The notes under the pieces were generated by a model that worked only from the letters and a program-made list of their open reading frames with translations, searched no databases and was not told the DNA's origin. 64,000 nt of DNA. Origin: Bacteroidota bacterium. GTDB taxonomy: Bacteria; Bacteroidota; Bacteroidia; Palsa-948. Of this stretch, positions 25,712-33,446 are shown piece by piece; within the stretch, counting starts at the first letter, position 1; the number at the start of each line of letters is the position of its first letter. The translations under genes were made by a program, and so were the position numbers. The stretch is from the NCBI GenBank assembly GCA_016195025.1, contig JACQAL010000004.1, positions 32,808-96,807 of the forward strand. Direction: 5' to 3'.

Positions 25712-26998
25712 TTAAGAAAGTTTCTTCAGCGCATTTCTAAGATTGGAAATAATTCCATCCACATCTTCCGGCTTGCACGTGCCAACCGATAAGCGATACC
25801 AGTTTGATTCTTCCGAAGCGCCAAATGCATAAAAAGGAACCAACGCTACTTTCGCTTCATCCAAAATATATTTTGTAACATCTTTTGTGGTTGCAAGAAT
25901 TTTTCCATCGGAAGTTTTTTGTCCGTGCAACGCAAACTGTACCGCAAGATAAATTGCCGCCTGCGGAGCAATGGAATCTACTTTGAATCCTTCTTTTTTC
26001 AAACTCTGAAAGCCTTTATGAAAATTTACAAGGCGCTCATTAATATTTTTTCTGATTTCAAAAAGATATTTATCCACAGCCGAATCATTCATTAAATATC
26101 TCGCAGTTGCCATTTGTTCCGGCCGCGGAGCCCACGCGCCCACATGACCGAGCATGGATTTCATTTTATCAATAATTTTTTTCGGACCCATTCCCCATCC
26201 AACTCTTACTCCGGTGGAAGCAAACGCTTTTGAAATTCCATCAACGAAAATTGTGTAGTCCTTCATTTCAGGGCGAAGTGAAACCGGGTCGAAATGTTTT
26301 GTATTTCCCAAAGTGAGCGTCCAGTAAATCTGGTCGTACATTAAATAGAGCGGCTTGGTTCCGATTTCCCTGCGGGAATTTTCTTCGAGAATCAAATCGC
26401 AGATTTCCGCGAGTGATTCTTTTGTGAGCGTTGTACCCGTTGGATTCAAAGGAGAACAAAGTGAAATCAACGTTGCGTTCTTAACATGTTTTTTCAAATC
26501 ATTTGCCGAAGGCATGAAATTGTTTTCCGGTTTTGTTTCAATCAGAATTGGTTTTGCAGAAGACAAGTGAACGTAATGATTATTATTCCACGAAGGCACC
26601 GGGAAAATCACCGTATCACCCGGGTCAAGAATGGTTTTGTAAATCGCATAAATAATCGGGCGCGCACCGCAGGCAATAATTACATTTTCAGTTTTAAAAT
26701 TGAAACCGTGCAGGCGGTTCAGGAAATGGCAAACTGCATTGCGCAACTCTGGAACTCCTTCTGCGGGCGGATAATTTGTTTCATCGCTTTGATACGCAGA
26801 AATAATTTCTTTCTTCAGTTCATCTGGAATCGGAAAAATTTTGGAATTGAAATCTCCAATGGTGAGGTTGTATATTTTTTCTCCTTTCTTAATCTTATCA
26901 TTTACTTCCCATGCAAGTTTGATAATTTCAGAGCCGATGAGATTTTCCGCAATGTCGGAAACAATAAGTTCTTTTTCGAGCGTAGAAGTTGCATTCAT
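25712..26998 (-). CDS. Class I/II aminotransferase (aspartate aminotransferase-like)
   Basis: 428 residues. Fold-type I signatures: IIACGARPIIYAIYKTILDPGDTVIFPVPSWNNNHY (PLP phosphate region and the aromatic W stacking), SLCSPLNPTGTTLT (conserved N-P), LYLMYDQIYWTL (Asp/Tyr to PLP) and VDGISKAFASTGVRVGW, where Lys forms the Schiff base. Substrate is probably an amino acid such as aspartate; the sequence does not fix it. In operon with manC. Confidence 0.88.
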   Translation of the reverse strand: MNATSTLEKELIVSDIAENLIGSEIIKLAWEVNDKIKKGEKIYNLTIGDFNSKIFPIPDELKKEIISAYQSDETNYPPAEGVPELRNAVCHFLNRLHGFNFKTENVIIACGARPIIYAIYKTILDPGDTVIFPVPSWNNNHYVHLSSAKPILIETKPENNFMPSANDLKKHVKNATLISLCSPLNPTGTTLTKESLAEICDLILEENSRREIGTKPLYLMYDQIYWTLTLGNTKHFDPVSLRPEMKDYTIFVDGISKAFASTGVRVGWGMGPKKIIDKMKSMLGHVGAWAPRPEQMATARYLMNDSAVDKYLFEIRKNINERLVNFHKGFQSLKKEGFKVDSIAPQAAIYLAVQFALHGQKTSDGKILATTKDVTKYILDEAKVALVPFYAFGASEESNWYRLSVGTCKPEDVDGIISNLRNALKKLS

Positions 26999-27071
26999 AA
27001 AACAGATTGGTTATGTATTGCTAAAATAGAAATTATTCCCTTGCACCTCCATAGATTTTCTCCTATGAAAA

Positions 27072-27728
27072 TTACGATATTAATATAACTTTACAGAGCG
27101 CGTGAATCAGGTATGCGCGTTTTGTATGCGCATGGATGCAATTGAAACGGGTTCGCCTTTTTTCTCCTTTGATGTAAATTTCTTTTGAGAATTTATTTTT
27201 TGAATGCACAATTCGGAAAGAAGAGCCAATGGCAACTCGCTCGAGCGTTAAAAAATTTTTGCCATCATATTTATCAAGTACGCGTGTAAGTTTTATGTCG
27301 GAGCAACTTGCCGCAGCAGGGCTGAACATATGAGTTTTCAGCGCTGAATAAATATCATCTGGAAAAAGTTTTTCCTCTTCGGAAAGAGTTGAATTCATAA
27401 TCAAAAAATGATTCAGCAGTTTGCTGTATTCGGCTTTCCATTCTTTTCCATGCGCAAAAACTTTTCCTTTGTATTTATCCCACGTAATAAGATGCGCGAT
27501 TTCATGCACAAGTGTTACAAAAAAAGAATATTTATTCAAATCATGATTAACCGTGATGACATGATTTCTCCCGTTATGCGGAGGCATGTGGTCGCCCACT
27601 TTTGACGCGCGCGATTTTTTTATTTTGAGTTTGAAATTATATTTGTAAATCCACTCCGCAATAATGTCAACGGATTTTTCGGGAATATATTTTCGAAGAA
27701 TGAATTTATTACGCTCCCGTTGATTCAT
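27072..27728 (-). CDS. SprT-like zinc metalloprotease-domain protein
   Basis: 218 residues. Zinc signature HEIAH at residues 75-79 (VTLVHEIAHLITWDKY), preceded by the helix ITVNHDLNKYSFFVTL. A further His (GKEWKAEY context at HGKEW) follows as in SprT. The C-terminal quarter lacks the usual pair of CxxC zinc-ribbon motifs. The family is linked to DNA-protein crosslink repair in Spartan and of unknown role in bacteria. Stands alone between the aminotransferase and feoB. Confidence 0.82.
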   Translation of the reverse strand: MNQRERNKFILRKYIPEKSVDIIAEWIYKYNFKLKIKKSRASKVGDHMPPHNGRNHVITVNHDLNKYSFFVTLVHEIAHLITWDKYKGKVFAHGKEWKAEYSKLLNHFLIMNSTLSEEEKLFPDDIYSALKTHMFSPAAASCSDIKLTRVLDKYDGKNFLTLERVAIGSSFRIVHSKNKFSKEIYIKGEKRRTRFNCIHAHTKRAYLIHALCKVILIS

Positions 27729-27788
27729 AGGATTCTAATATACGAATTGTACCAATGAAACAAATACGGCTAATGCGAATAAAAAATA

Positions 27789-29744
27789 TTATTTAAAAAA
27801 ATTATAAACAACGAAACTCGCTAGATAAGCCAGCGCTCCCATATAGAAAAACTGAATCACGGGCCATTTTAATTTTTTTGTTTCGCGGTAAACAACTGCG
27901 AGCGTGCTCATGCACTGCATGGCAAAAGCATAAAACAGCATGAGCGACAACCCCACTGCGAATGAATATTTCGGCTTGAGTGTGTCAGGATTTTTTTCTG
28001 CTCTCATCTTCTCGCGGATGGAGTGCGAATTGTTTGCATCTCCCACCGAATAAATAGTTGCCATGGTTCCCACAAAAACTTCGCGCGCGGCAAAGGAAGT
28101 TACCAGTGCAATTCCAACTTTCCAGTCGAAGCCGAGCGGTTTAATGACGGGCTCGATAAATTTTCCGAGAATGCCTGCGTAGGATGTTTCGAGTTTTTCA
28201 GAGGCAATTTTATTATTTATTTCCGCATCGGAATAATCTCCGCGGTAACTGTAATCGGTATATTTTTTTTCAATCTTCTGAAAACTATCAGCCGGAGCAT
28301 GCGAGGCAAGCGCCCAGAGAATAATTGAAATTGCAATAATCACTTTTCCTGCATCAAACAAAAAAACTTTCACGCGGTCAATAATTGCAAGCCCGATATT
28401 TTTCCAGCGCGGAGAACGGTAAGGCGGAAGTTCCATGATAAAAAAACTTCTCTCTTTCGATTTGATAAAATATTTCATAGCGAAAGCAGAACCGATGGCG
28501 GCAAAAAATCCAATCAGGTAAAGCAACATCAGCATTATTCCCTGCATATTGAAAAAGCCAAAAACTTTTTTTGCCGGAACAACCAGTGCAATTAATAAAG
28601 TATACACAGGTAATCGCGCGGAACAACTCATCAGCGGAGTTACCATAATTGTAATCAATCTTTCTTTCCAGTTGCTGATAGTTCGTGTTCCCATGATGGC
28701 AGGAACCGCGCAGGCAACTCCGCTCAGCAGGGGAATTACCGAGCGCCCGTTCAAGCCAAACTTTCGCATGGCTCTGTCCATGATGAAACTCACACGCGCC
28801 ATGTAGCCGGTATCTTCGAGTATGGAAATAAAAAAAAATAAAAGTGCAATCTGCGGAATGAAAACAACAATTCCGCTGAGGCCGGCAAGAACTCCATTCA
28901 TTAACAAATCGGAAAATTCTCCTTTGGGCAAATGCGCTGCGCCCCACTGTGAAGAAAATGTAAACGAAGATTCAATCCACTGCATGGGGTAAGAAGCAAT
29001 CACAAAAATGGATTCGAAAATTAAAAAGAGAATGAAAAGAAAAATTGCATAGCCCCAAATTTTATGCGTAAGAATTTTATCGGTGCGCGAAGAAAAAATA
29101 TCTTCTTCGGGTTTTGATTTAAACTTCAGGCAATCTGAAATAATTTCTGTAATGAGCCGGTAGCGCTCAATGGTTTGCTGCGAATCATTTTTCCCGGCAA
29201 GCTGCTGTTCGGAAAAAATTTCTTTCGGAATTTTTGTATCGGAAAAAAGCGCTTGTTTCAATTCCTCTATTCCTCTTTCTTCGCGCGCGCTGATGGGAAT
29301 TATTTTCACGCCAAGTTTTTCAGAAAGCATTTCGAAATTTATTTCCATTCCACGCTTATCCACCACATCCATCATATTAAGCGCAATCAACATTGGAATT
29401 TTTGAATCTATAATCTGCGTAGCGAGAAACAAACTTCTTTTTAGGTTGGAAGCATCTGCCACATAAATTGTCAAGTCAGGATAGTCGGAATTATTTTTGT
29501 CCTGAAGAATTTCAACTGCGATTTTTTCATCGGGCGATTTTGCATTCAAACTATATGCGCCCGGCAAATCAATAAACTCAACCGATGTGGAATTAATTTT
29601 TGCCGAGCCGGTTTTTTTATCCACCGTTGCGCCCGGAAAATTTGCAGTGCTTTGATTTAATCCGGTAAGAACATTAAACAGCGTGGACTTCCCGCAGTTG
29701 GGATTTCCGATAAGCGCGACCTTTAACCTTGTATCTTGTTCCAA
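27789..29744 (-). CDS. feoB: Ferrous iron transporter B
   Basis: 651 residues. GTPase domain: G1 GNPNCGKST (about residues 13-21), G2 region TANFPGATVDKK, G3 DLPGAYSL, G4 NMMD (usually NxxD) and G5 SARE. A membrane domain with about eleven helices follows, with the Gate motifs (VIPLLSGVACAVPAIMGTRT and the later GIALVTSFAAREVFVGTMAT). It imports Fe(II) through the inner membrane. The start codon appears to be TTG (CAA on plus, 29742-29744); no in-frame ATG precedes it. It follows feoA after 27 bp. Confidence 0.95.
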   Translation of the reverse strand: MEQDTRLKVALIGNPNCGKSTLFNVLTGLNQSTANFPGATVDKKTGSAKINSTSVEFIDLPGAYSLNAKSPDEKIAVEILQDKNNSDYPDLTIYVADASNLKRSLFLATQIIDSKIPMLIALNMMDVVDKRGMEINFEMLSEKLGVKIIPISAREERGIEELKQALFSDTKIPKEIFSEQQLAGKNDSQQTIERYRLITEIISDCLKFKSKPEEDIFSSRTDKILTHKIWGYAIFLFILFLIFESIFVIASYPMQWIESSFTFSSQWGAAHLPKGEFSDLLMNGVLAGLSGIVVFIPQIALLFFFISILEDTGYMARVSFIMDRAMRKFGLNGRSVIPLLSGVACAVPAIMGTRTISNWKERLITIMVTPLMSCSARLPVYTLLIALVVPAKKVFGFFNMQGIMLMLLYLIGFFAAIGSAFAMKYFIKSKERSFFIMELPPYRSPRWKNIGLAIIDRVKVFLFDAGKVIIAISIILWALASHAPADSFQKIEKKYTDYSYRGDYSDAEINNKIASEKLETSYAGILGKFIEPVIKPLGFDWKVGIALVTSFAAREVFVGTMATIYSVGDANNSHSIREKMRAEKNPDTLKPKYSFAVGLSLMLFYAFAMQCMSTLAVVYRETKKLKWPVIQFFYMGALAYLASFVVYNFFK

Positions 29745-29771
29745 AGTAAAAAAAAATTCTATAAAGAAAAT

Positions 29772-30020
29772 TTATCGGGTGCGCCTGATAATAACAGCGG
29801 ATGCTTCCGATTTGCGCAGGCCAAGCGTGTATCCTGCAACGGTAATCGCAATCGGGTCGCCAAGCGGTGCAATATTTTTTACCTGAATCATTTCTCCCGG
29901 CAGGCAACCCATTTCGAGAAGTTTTAAAGAAACTTCCACATCGGTAAAAGAATCTATAATTGCTTTTTCTCCTTTGCGCAAATGTGCGAGCGTATTTTTA
30001 ATTGCCTTTCCGTTTTTCAT
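29772..30020 (-). CDS. feoA: Ferrous iron transport protein A
   Basis: 82 residues from the ATG at 30020, chosen because a purine-rich AGGGTGA sits just upstream; an in-frame TTG at 30062 would add 14 residues. SH3-like FeoA fold: LRKGEKAIIDSFTD, LKLLEMGCLPGEMIQVKNIAPLGDPIAITVAGYTLGLRKSEASAV, with the typical G-C/L-P-G turn and the L-R-K-x-E-A end. FeoA stimulates FeoB. Operon feoA-feoB, possibly preceded by the small lipoprotein gene. Confidence 0.93.
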   Translation of the reverse strand: MKNGKAIKNTLAHLRKGEKAIIDSFTDVEVSLKLLEMGCLPGEMIQVKNIAPLGDPIAITVAGYTLGLRKSEASAVIIRRTR

Positions 30021-30114
30021 ATTCACCCTGTTAAACTTTTTTTGTTTCACGGGGCACAACAAATATAACCATACATATATAATAAGGAACTACCTAAAAG
30101 AAGGTATTTTCAAA

Positions 30115-30270
30115 TCAGGTATTATTTGAATGACGGATGAGAAATTGCTGAGCACGGCTGCTTTTTTTATTCCATTCAGGGCAATCACCGCATTTATTTT
30201 TCGGGCGGAAAATAAAACAGCCGGAAAAGAGCAGGGAAAAAATAAAAAGATATATCAATCGTTTAATCAT
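30115..30270 (-). CDS. 51-residue lipoprotein with CGDCPEW motif, upstream of feoAB
   Basis: Reading minus strand from an ATG at 30270: a lipoprotein signal MIKRLIYLFIFSLLFSGC (Cys18 lipidated), then FIFRPKNKCGDCPEWNKK and a short tail QQFLIRHSNNT. The two cysteines (CGDC) could bind a metal or form a disulfide. It is too short for many gene finders. A TATCTTTG -7 box lies 6 bp upstream of the ATG. It is followed after 94 bp by feoA, same strand, and is divergent from the MlaE gene. Function unknown. Confidence 0.72.
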   Translation of the reverse strand: MIKRLIYLFIFSLLFSGCFIFRPKNKCGDCPEWNKKSSRAQQFLIRHSNNT

Positions 30271-30275
30271 ACGGA

Positions 30276-30283
30276 CAAAGATA
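30276..30283 (-). promoter_or_regulatory. Bacteroidota -7 box for the small lipoprotein (and perhaps feoAB)
   Basis: Minus-strand TATCTTTG, exact TAnnTTTG match, ends 6 bp before the ATG at 30270, implying a very short leader. No clear -33 TTTG at the standard distance. Confidence 0.5.
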
Positions 30284-30332
30284 CAAATTCAACAACGATT
30301 CTCCTTTGTAGATATTCCCTATTTTCGCAATA

Positions 30333-31088
30333 ATGCTTTTATTTATTTCAAATATTTTTTTTCATATCGGAAGATATTATTCCCTCATTATCCGTTCCTT
30401 CAGCAAACCGGAAAAAGGAAAAGTTTTCCGAAAAAGAATTTTTGAGGAGATTGATTTATTGGGAGTCGGCTCTTTGCCTATCGTGCTCATCATGTCAGTT
30501 TTCATGGGAGCGGTTATCACCATTCAGGCGGCATTTGGATTTACAAGCCCGTTGGTTCCGCTGTATGCAGTGGGAGTTACTACGCGCGATTCCGTTATCC
30601 TCGAATTTGCTCCAACGCTGGTAAGTTTGATTCTCGCAGGAAAAGTCGGCTCAAGCATTGCTTCCGAAATCGGGCACATGCGCGAGACCGAACAAATTGA
30701 CGCGCTTGAAATCATGGGCGTGAATTCCGCAACCTATCTCATCTTTCCGAAAATAATTGCTGCGGTTTTCATAAACCCATTCCTTATTATCATCAGCATG
30801 TTCACCGGAATTTTAGGCGGATTGATTTTCGGAGTTCTGACAAATGTTGTTACTCCTTACGAATATATTTATGGAATTCAATATGAATTCAGTTTCTTTA
30901 ATGTAACGTATTCGCTGATAAAAACCGTTGTGTTTGCTTTCATCATTGCTTCTGTTCCTGCCTATCACGGCTACTATACAAAAGGCGGTGCGCTTGAAGT
31001 GGGATTATCCAGTACAAAAGCAGTTGTGTACAGCAGTTTGTTAATTCTCACTTTCAATTTTATTCTCACGCAACTTTTACTCGCATGA
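30333..31088 (+). CDS. mlaE: MlaE-family phospholipid ABC transporter permease
   Basis: 251 residues, five to six helices. MlaE/YrbE hallmarks: LPIVLIMSVFMGAVITIQ, then TRDSVILEFAPTLVSLILAGKVGSSIASEIGHMRETEQIDALEIMGVNSATYLIFPKIIA (about residues 95-150; conserved E-x-A-P and E-Q-I/D-A-L-x-x-M-G). Part of an intermembrane lipid transport complex that needs an ATPase (next gene, overlap ATGA) and an MCE protein. No MCE/MlaD gene is adjacent here. Confidence 0.9.
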   Translation: MLLFISNIFFHIGRYYSLIIRSFSKPEKGKVFRKRIFEEIDLLGVGSLPIVLIMSVFMGAVITIQAAFGFTSPLVPLYAVGVTTRDSVILEFAPTLVSLILAGKVGSSIASEIGHMRETEQIDALEIMGVNSATYLIFPKIIAAVFINPFLIIISMFTGILGGLIFGVLTNVVTPYEYIYGIQYEFSFFNVTYSLIKTVVFAFIIASVPAYHGYYTKGGALEVGLSSTKAVVYSSLLILTFNFILTQLLLA

Positions 31089-31831
31089 TAGAAGTAAGAA
31101 ACATATCCAAATCATTCGGGGAAAAAGAAGTGCTGAAAAATATTTCTATGTCGGCTGAACAGGGAAAAAACACGCTTGTGATTGGTGGTAGCGGGCAGGG
31201 AAAAACCGTTTTGATGAAATGCATTGTGGGCTTGGAAGAAGTAAACAGCGGTGGAATTTTTTATGACGGCAGAAATTTTTCGCAAATGAATTTTAAAACC
31301 CGCAAAGAATTCCGCAAAGAAATGGGAATGCTTTTTCAAGGCGCAGCGCTTTTTGATTCGCTCACGGTGGAAGAAAATGTAGGATTTCCGCTTTCCATGT
31401 TCAGTGAAATAAGTGAAGAAGAAAAAAAAGAGCGAATTAATTTTTGTTTGAAGAGAGTGAATCTGGAAAACTCCAATCAACTTTTTCCTTCGGAACTCAG
31501 CGGAGGAATGAAAAAACGCGTGGGCATTGCCCGCGCCATTGTGCTGAGCCCGAAATATCTTTTCTGCGATGAACCCAACTCGGGATTAGACCCTATCACT
31601 TCCCTGGTGATTGATGACCTCATCAAAGAAATTACACATGAGTATAATATTACCACCGTTGTAAATACACACGATATGAATTCCGTTCTCGGCATAGGAG
31701 ATAAAGTGGTTTTTATTTACAAAGGACAAAAATGGTGGGAAGGAAGCAGCAAAGATATTCTTCACACAGAAAATAAAGAAGTGAATGAATTTGTCGGCAC
31801 TGCAAAAATGCTGAAGGAACTCAGGAAATAA
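31085..31831 (+). CDS. mlaF: MlaF-like ABC transporter ATP-binding protein
   Basis: 248 residues. Walker A GGSGQGKT (about residues 34-41), Q-loop [22 protein letters not shown], signature LSGGMKKR, Walker [14 protein letters not shown] and the H-loop THDM near the end. The [11 protein letters not shown] signature is typical of the Mla lipid transporter ATPases. Start overlaps the permease stop by 4 bp, so the two are coupled. Confidence 0.93.
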   Translation: MIEVRNISKSFGEKEVLKNISMSAEQGKNTLVIGGSGQGKTVLMKCIVGLEEVNSGGIFYDGRNFSQMNFKTRKEFRKEMGMLFQGAALFDSLTVEENVGFPLSMFSEISEEEKKERINFCLKRVNLENSNQLFPSELSGGMKKRVGIARAIVLSPKYLFCDEPNSGLDPITSLVIDDLIKEITHEYNITTVVNTHDMNSVLGIGDKVVFIYKGQKWWEGSSKDILHTENKEVNEFVGTAKMLKELRK

Positions 31832-31852
31832 TTTATTGAACACAACTAATTT

Positions 31853-31860
31853 TATATTTG
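31853..31860 (+). promoter_or_regulatory. Bacteroidota -7 box upstream of gcvH
   Basis: TATATTTG, exact TAnnTTTG match, 23 bp upstream of the ATG at 31884; a TTG at 31836 lies upstream with short spacing. Suggests gcvH has its own promoter rather than reading through from mlaF. Confidence 0.5.
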
Positions 31861-31883
31861 CAAACTCAAAAAAAAATATTAGT

Positions 31884-32264
31884 ATGAATTTTCCATCCAA
31901 CTTAAAGTATTCCAAAGACCACGAATGGCTTCGCATGGAAGGCAATGAAGCGTATGCGGGCATCACTGAATTTGCGCAGGGAGAATTGGGCGATATTGTT
32001 TTTGTGGATATCGGCACAAAAGGCGAAACGCTTGAAAAAGAAAAAATATTCGGAACCATTGAAGCGGTGAAAACTGTTTCCGATTTATTCATGCCGGTTG
32101 GAGGAAAGATTCTTGAGGTGAATTCGAAAATTGATTCCAATCCCGAACTGGTGAACAAAGATTCTTATGGCGAAGGATGGCTGATTAAAATTTCTGTTTC
32201 CAATCCTGCCGAAGCAAATGAATTGATGTCGGCTGATGAATATAAAAAGATGATTGGGAAATGA
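31884..32264 (+). CDS. gcvH: Glycine cleavage system H protein
   Basis: 126 residues from the ATG at 31884, the usual H-protein length. Lipoyl attachment Lys63 lies in [11 protein letters not shown]; also [34 protein letters not shown], and the C-terminal [11 protein letters not shown]. The lipoylated arm shuttles aminomethyl groups between GcvP, GcvT and L-protein. No other gcv genes are in the window, so it is unlinked. Confidence 0.96.
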   Translation: MNFPSNLKYSKDHEWLRMEGNEAYAGITEFAQGELGDIVFVDIGTKGETLEKEKIFGTIEAVKTVSDLFMPVGGKILEVNSKIDSNPELVNKDSYGEGWLIKISVSNPAEANELMSADEYKKMIGK

Positions 32265-32304
32265 CAAACTTTGTTTGTCATTCTGAGTGAAGCGAAGAAT
32301 CTCA
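32262..32304. repeat. REP-like palindromic repeat behind gcvH
   Basis: GACAAACTTTGTTTGTC is a hairpin that begins inside the gcvH stop codon, followed by ATTCTGAGTGAAGCGAAGAATCTC, a text that resembles the interior arms of the MITE-like element at 10.0 kb (GTCATTCCGAGCGAAGCGAGGAATCTCC when complemented). Suggests one repeat family scattered in the genome. Confidence 0.6.
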
Positions 32305-32309
32305 AAAAA

Positions 32310-33446
32310 TTATTTACGTAACTCAATAATTTTTTCTTTCACTTTTTTTATTACGGTTTCTATTTCTTCTTTCGTTGTAAATTTTCCCAATGAAAATCTT
32401 ATAGATGAATATGCCATTTCATCTGAGATTCCCATCGCTTTCAAAACGTGCGAAGGTTCAGGAACTGCAGAGGTGCAGGCGGAGCCGGTTGCCACAGCAA
32501 TGTCCGGAAGTTTTGCTATAAACGAATCAGCTTTTATATTTTGAAAAGATAAATTAGTTGTATTTGGCAAACGATGTTTGATGCTTCCGTTCACATACAC
32601 ATTTCCCGAGTCCAAAAGATTTTGTTCAAGCAAAGTTCTGAGTTCTGAAATTTTTTGCGCGTCATTCCACATTTCTTTTTTCGCAAGTTCGCTTGCTTTT
32701 CCGAGCCCGACAATAGCAGGAACATTCAGCGTTCCGCTTCGCAATCCGCGTTCGTGCCCGCCACCGTGAATGAGCGGAGATAAATTCACGCGGGGATTTT
32801 TTCTTCGCACATACAAAGCGCCAATTCCTTTCGCGCCATAAAATTTATGTCCGCTCATGCAAAGCAAATCAATTCCATCACTTTCAACATCCACATTTAT
32901 TTTTCCAATGGCTTGTGTGGCATCCGAAAAAAATATGGACCCTTTCTCATGAACAATTTTTGAAATCTCGCTGATGGGTTGAATCACTCCTGTTTCATTG
33001 TTTGCAAACATCACGCAAACCAAAATTGTTTTTTCTGAAATATTTTTTTGCAGTTCATCCAAATCAATTAATCCTTCCCGGTTCACCGGAAGATAAGTTA
33101 CCTGCGCGCCTTTCGTTTCAAGAAATTTACAAGTATCAAGAACGGCTTTGTGTTCAGTGGAAATAGTGACAATGTGATTGCCTTTCGCAGAATAATTTTC
33201 AAAAACTCCTTTGATGGCAAGATTGATTGCTTCGCTTGCACCTGAAGTAAAAATTATTTCGTGCGGAGTTGCATGAATTAGTTTTGCAGCTTGCTCCCGT
33301 GCTTTTTCCACTGCCGCTTCTGCAATCCATCCATACGAATGAGTTTTGCTTGCCGCGTTCCCAAATTTTTCTGTGAAGTAAGGAAGCATTGCTTCCAGTA
33401 CGCGCGGGTCAACAGGCGTTGTGGAATTGTAATCGAGGTAAATCAT
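32310..33446 (-). CDS. Cysteine desulfurase (IscS/NifS class)
   Basis: 378 residues. N-terminus IYLDYNSTTPVDPRVLEAMLPYF, PLP-binding SDATQAIGK and SGHKFYGAKGIGALYVRR (Lys in H-K), and the group I catalytic loop ATGSACTSAVPEPSHVLKAMG containing the active Cys at about residue 323. It takes sulfur from L-cysteine for Fe-S clusters or tRNA thiolation; lacking nearby scaffold genes, the precise role is not assigned. Its ATG overlaps the stop of the upstream YwqK-repeat gene (TAATG). Confidence 0.93.
   Translation of the reverse strand: MIYLDYNSTTPVDPRVLEAMLPYFTEKFGNAASKTHSYGWIAEAAVEKAREQAAKLIHATPHEIIFTSGASEAINLAIKGVFENYSAKGNHIVTISTEHKAVLDTCKFLETKGAQVTYLPVNREGLIDLDELQKNISEKTILVCVMFANNETGVIQPISEISKIVHEKGSIFFSDATQAIGKINVDVESDGIDLLCMSGHKFYGAKGIGALYVRRKNPRVNLSPLIHGGGHERGLRSGTLNVPAIVGLGKASELAKKEMWNDAQKISELRTLLEQNLLDSGNVYVNGSIKHRLPNTTNLSFQNIKADSFIAKLPDIAVATGSACTSAVPEPSHVLKAMGISDEMAYSSIRFSLGKFTTKEEIETVIKKVKEKIIELRK

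Noticed and set aside
30130..30333. 67-residue plus-strand ORF opposite the small lipoprotein
   Set aside because: Complement of the minus-strand lipoprotein, which has a proper signal peptide and -7 box; this ORF has neither.
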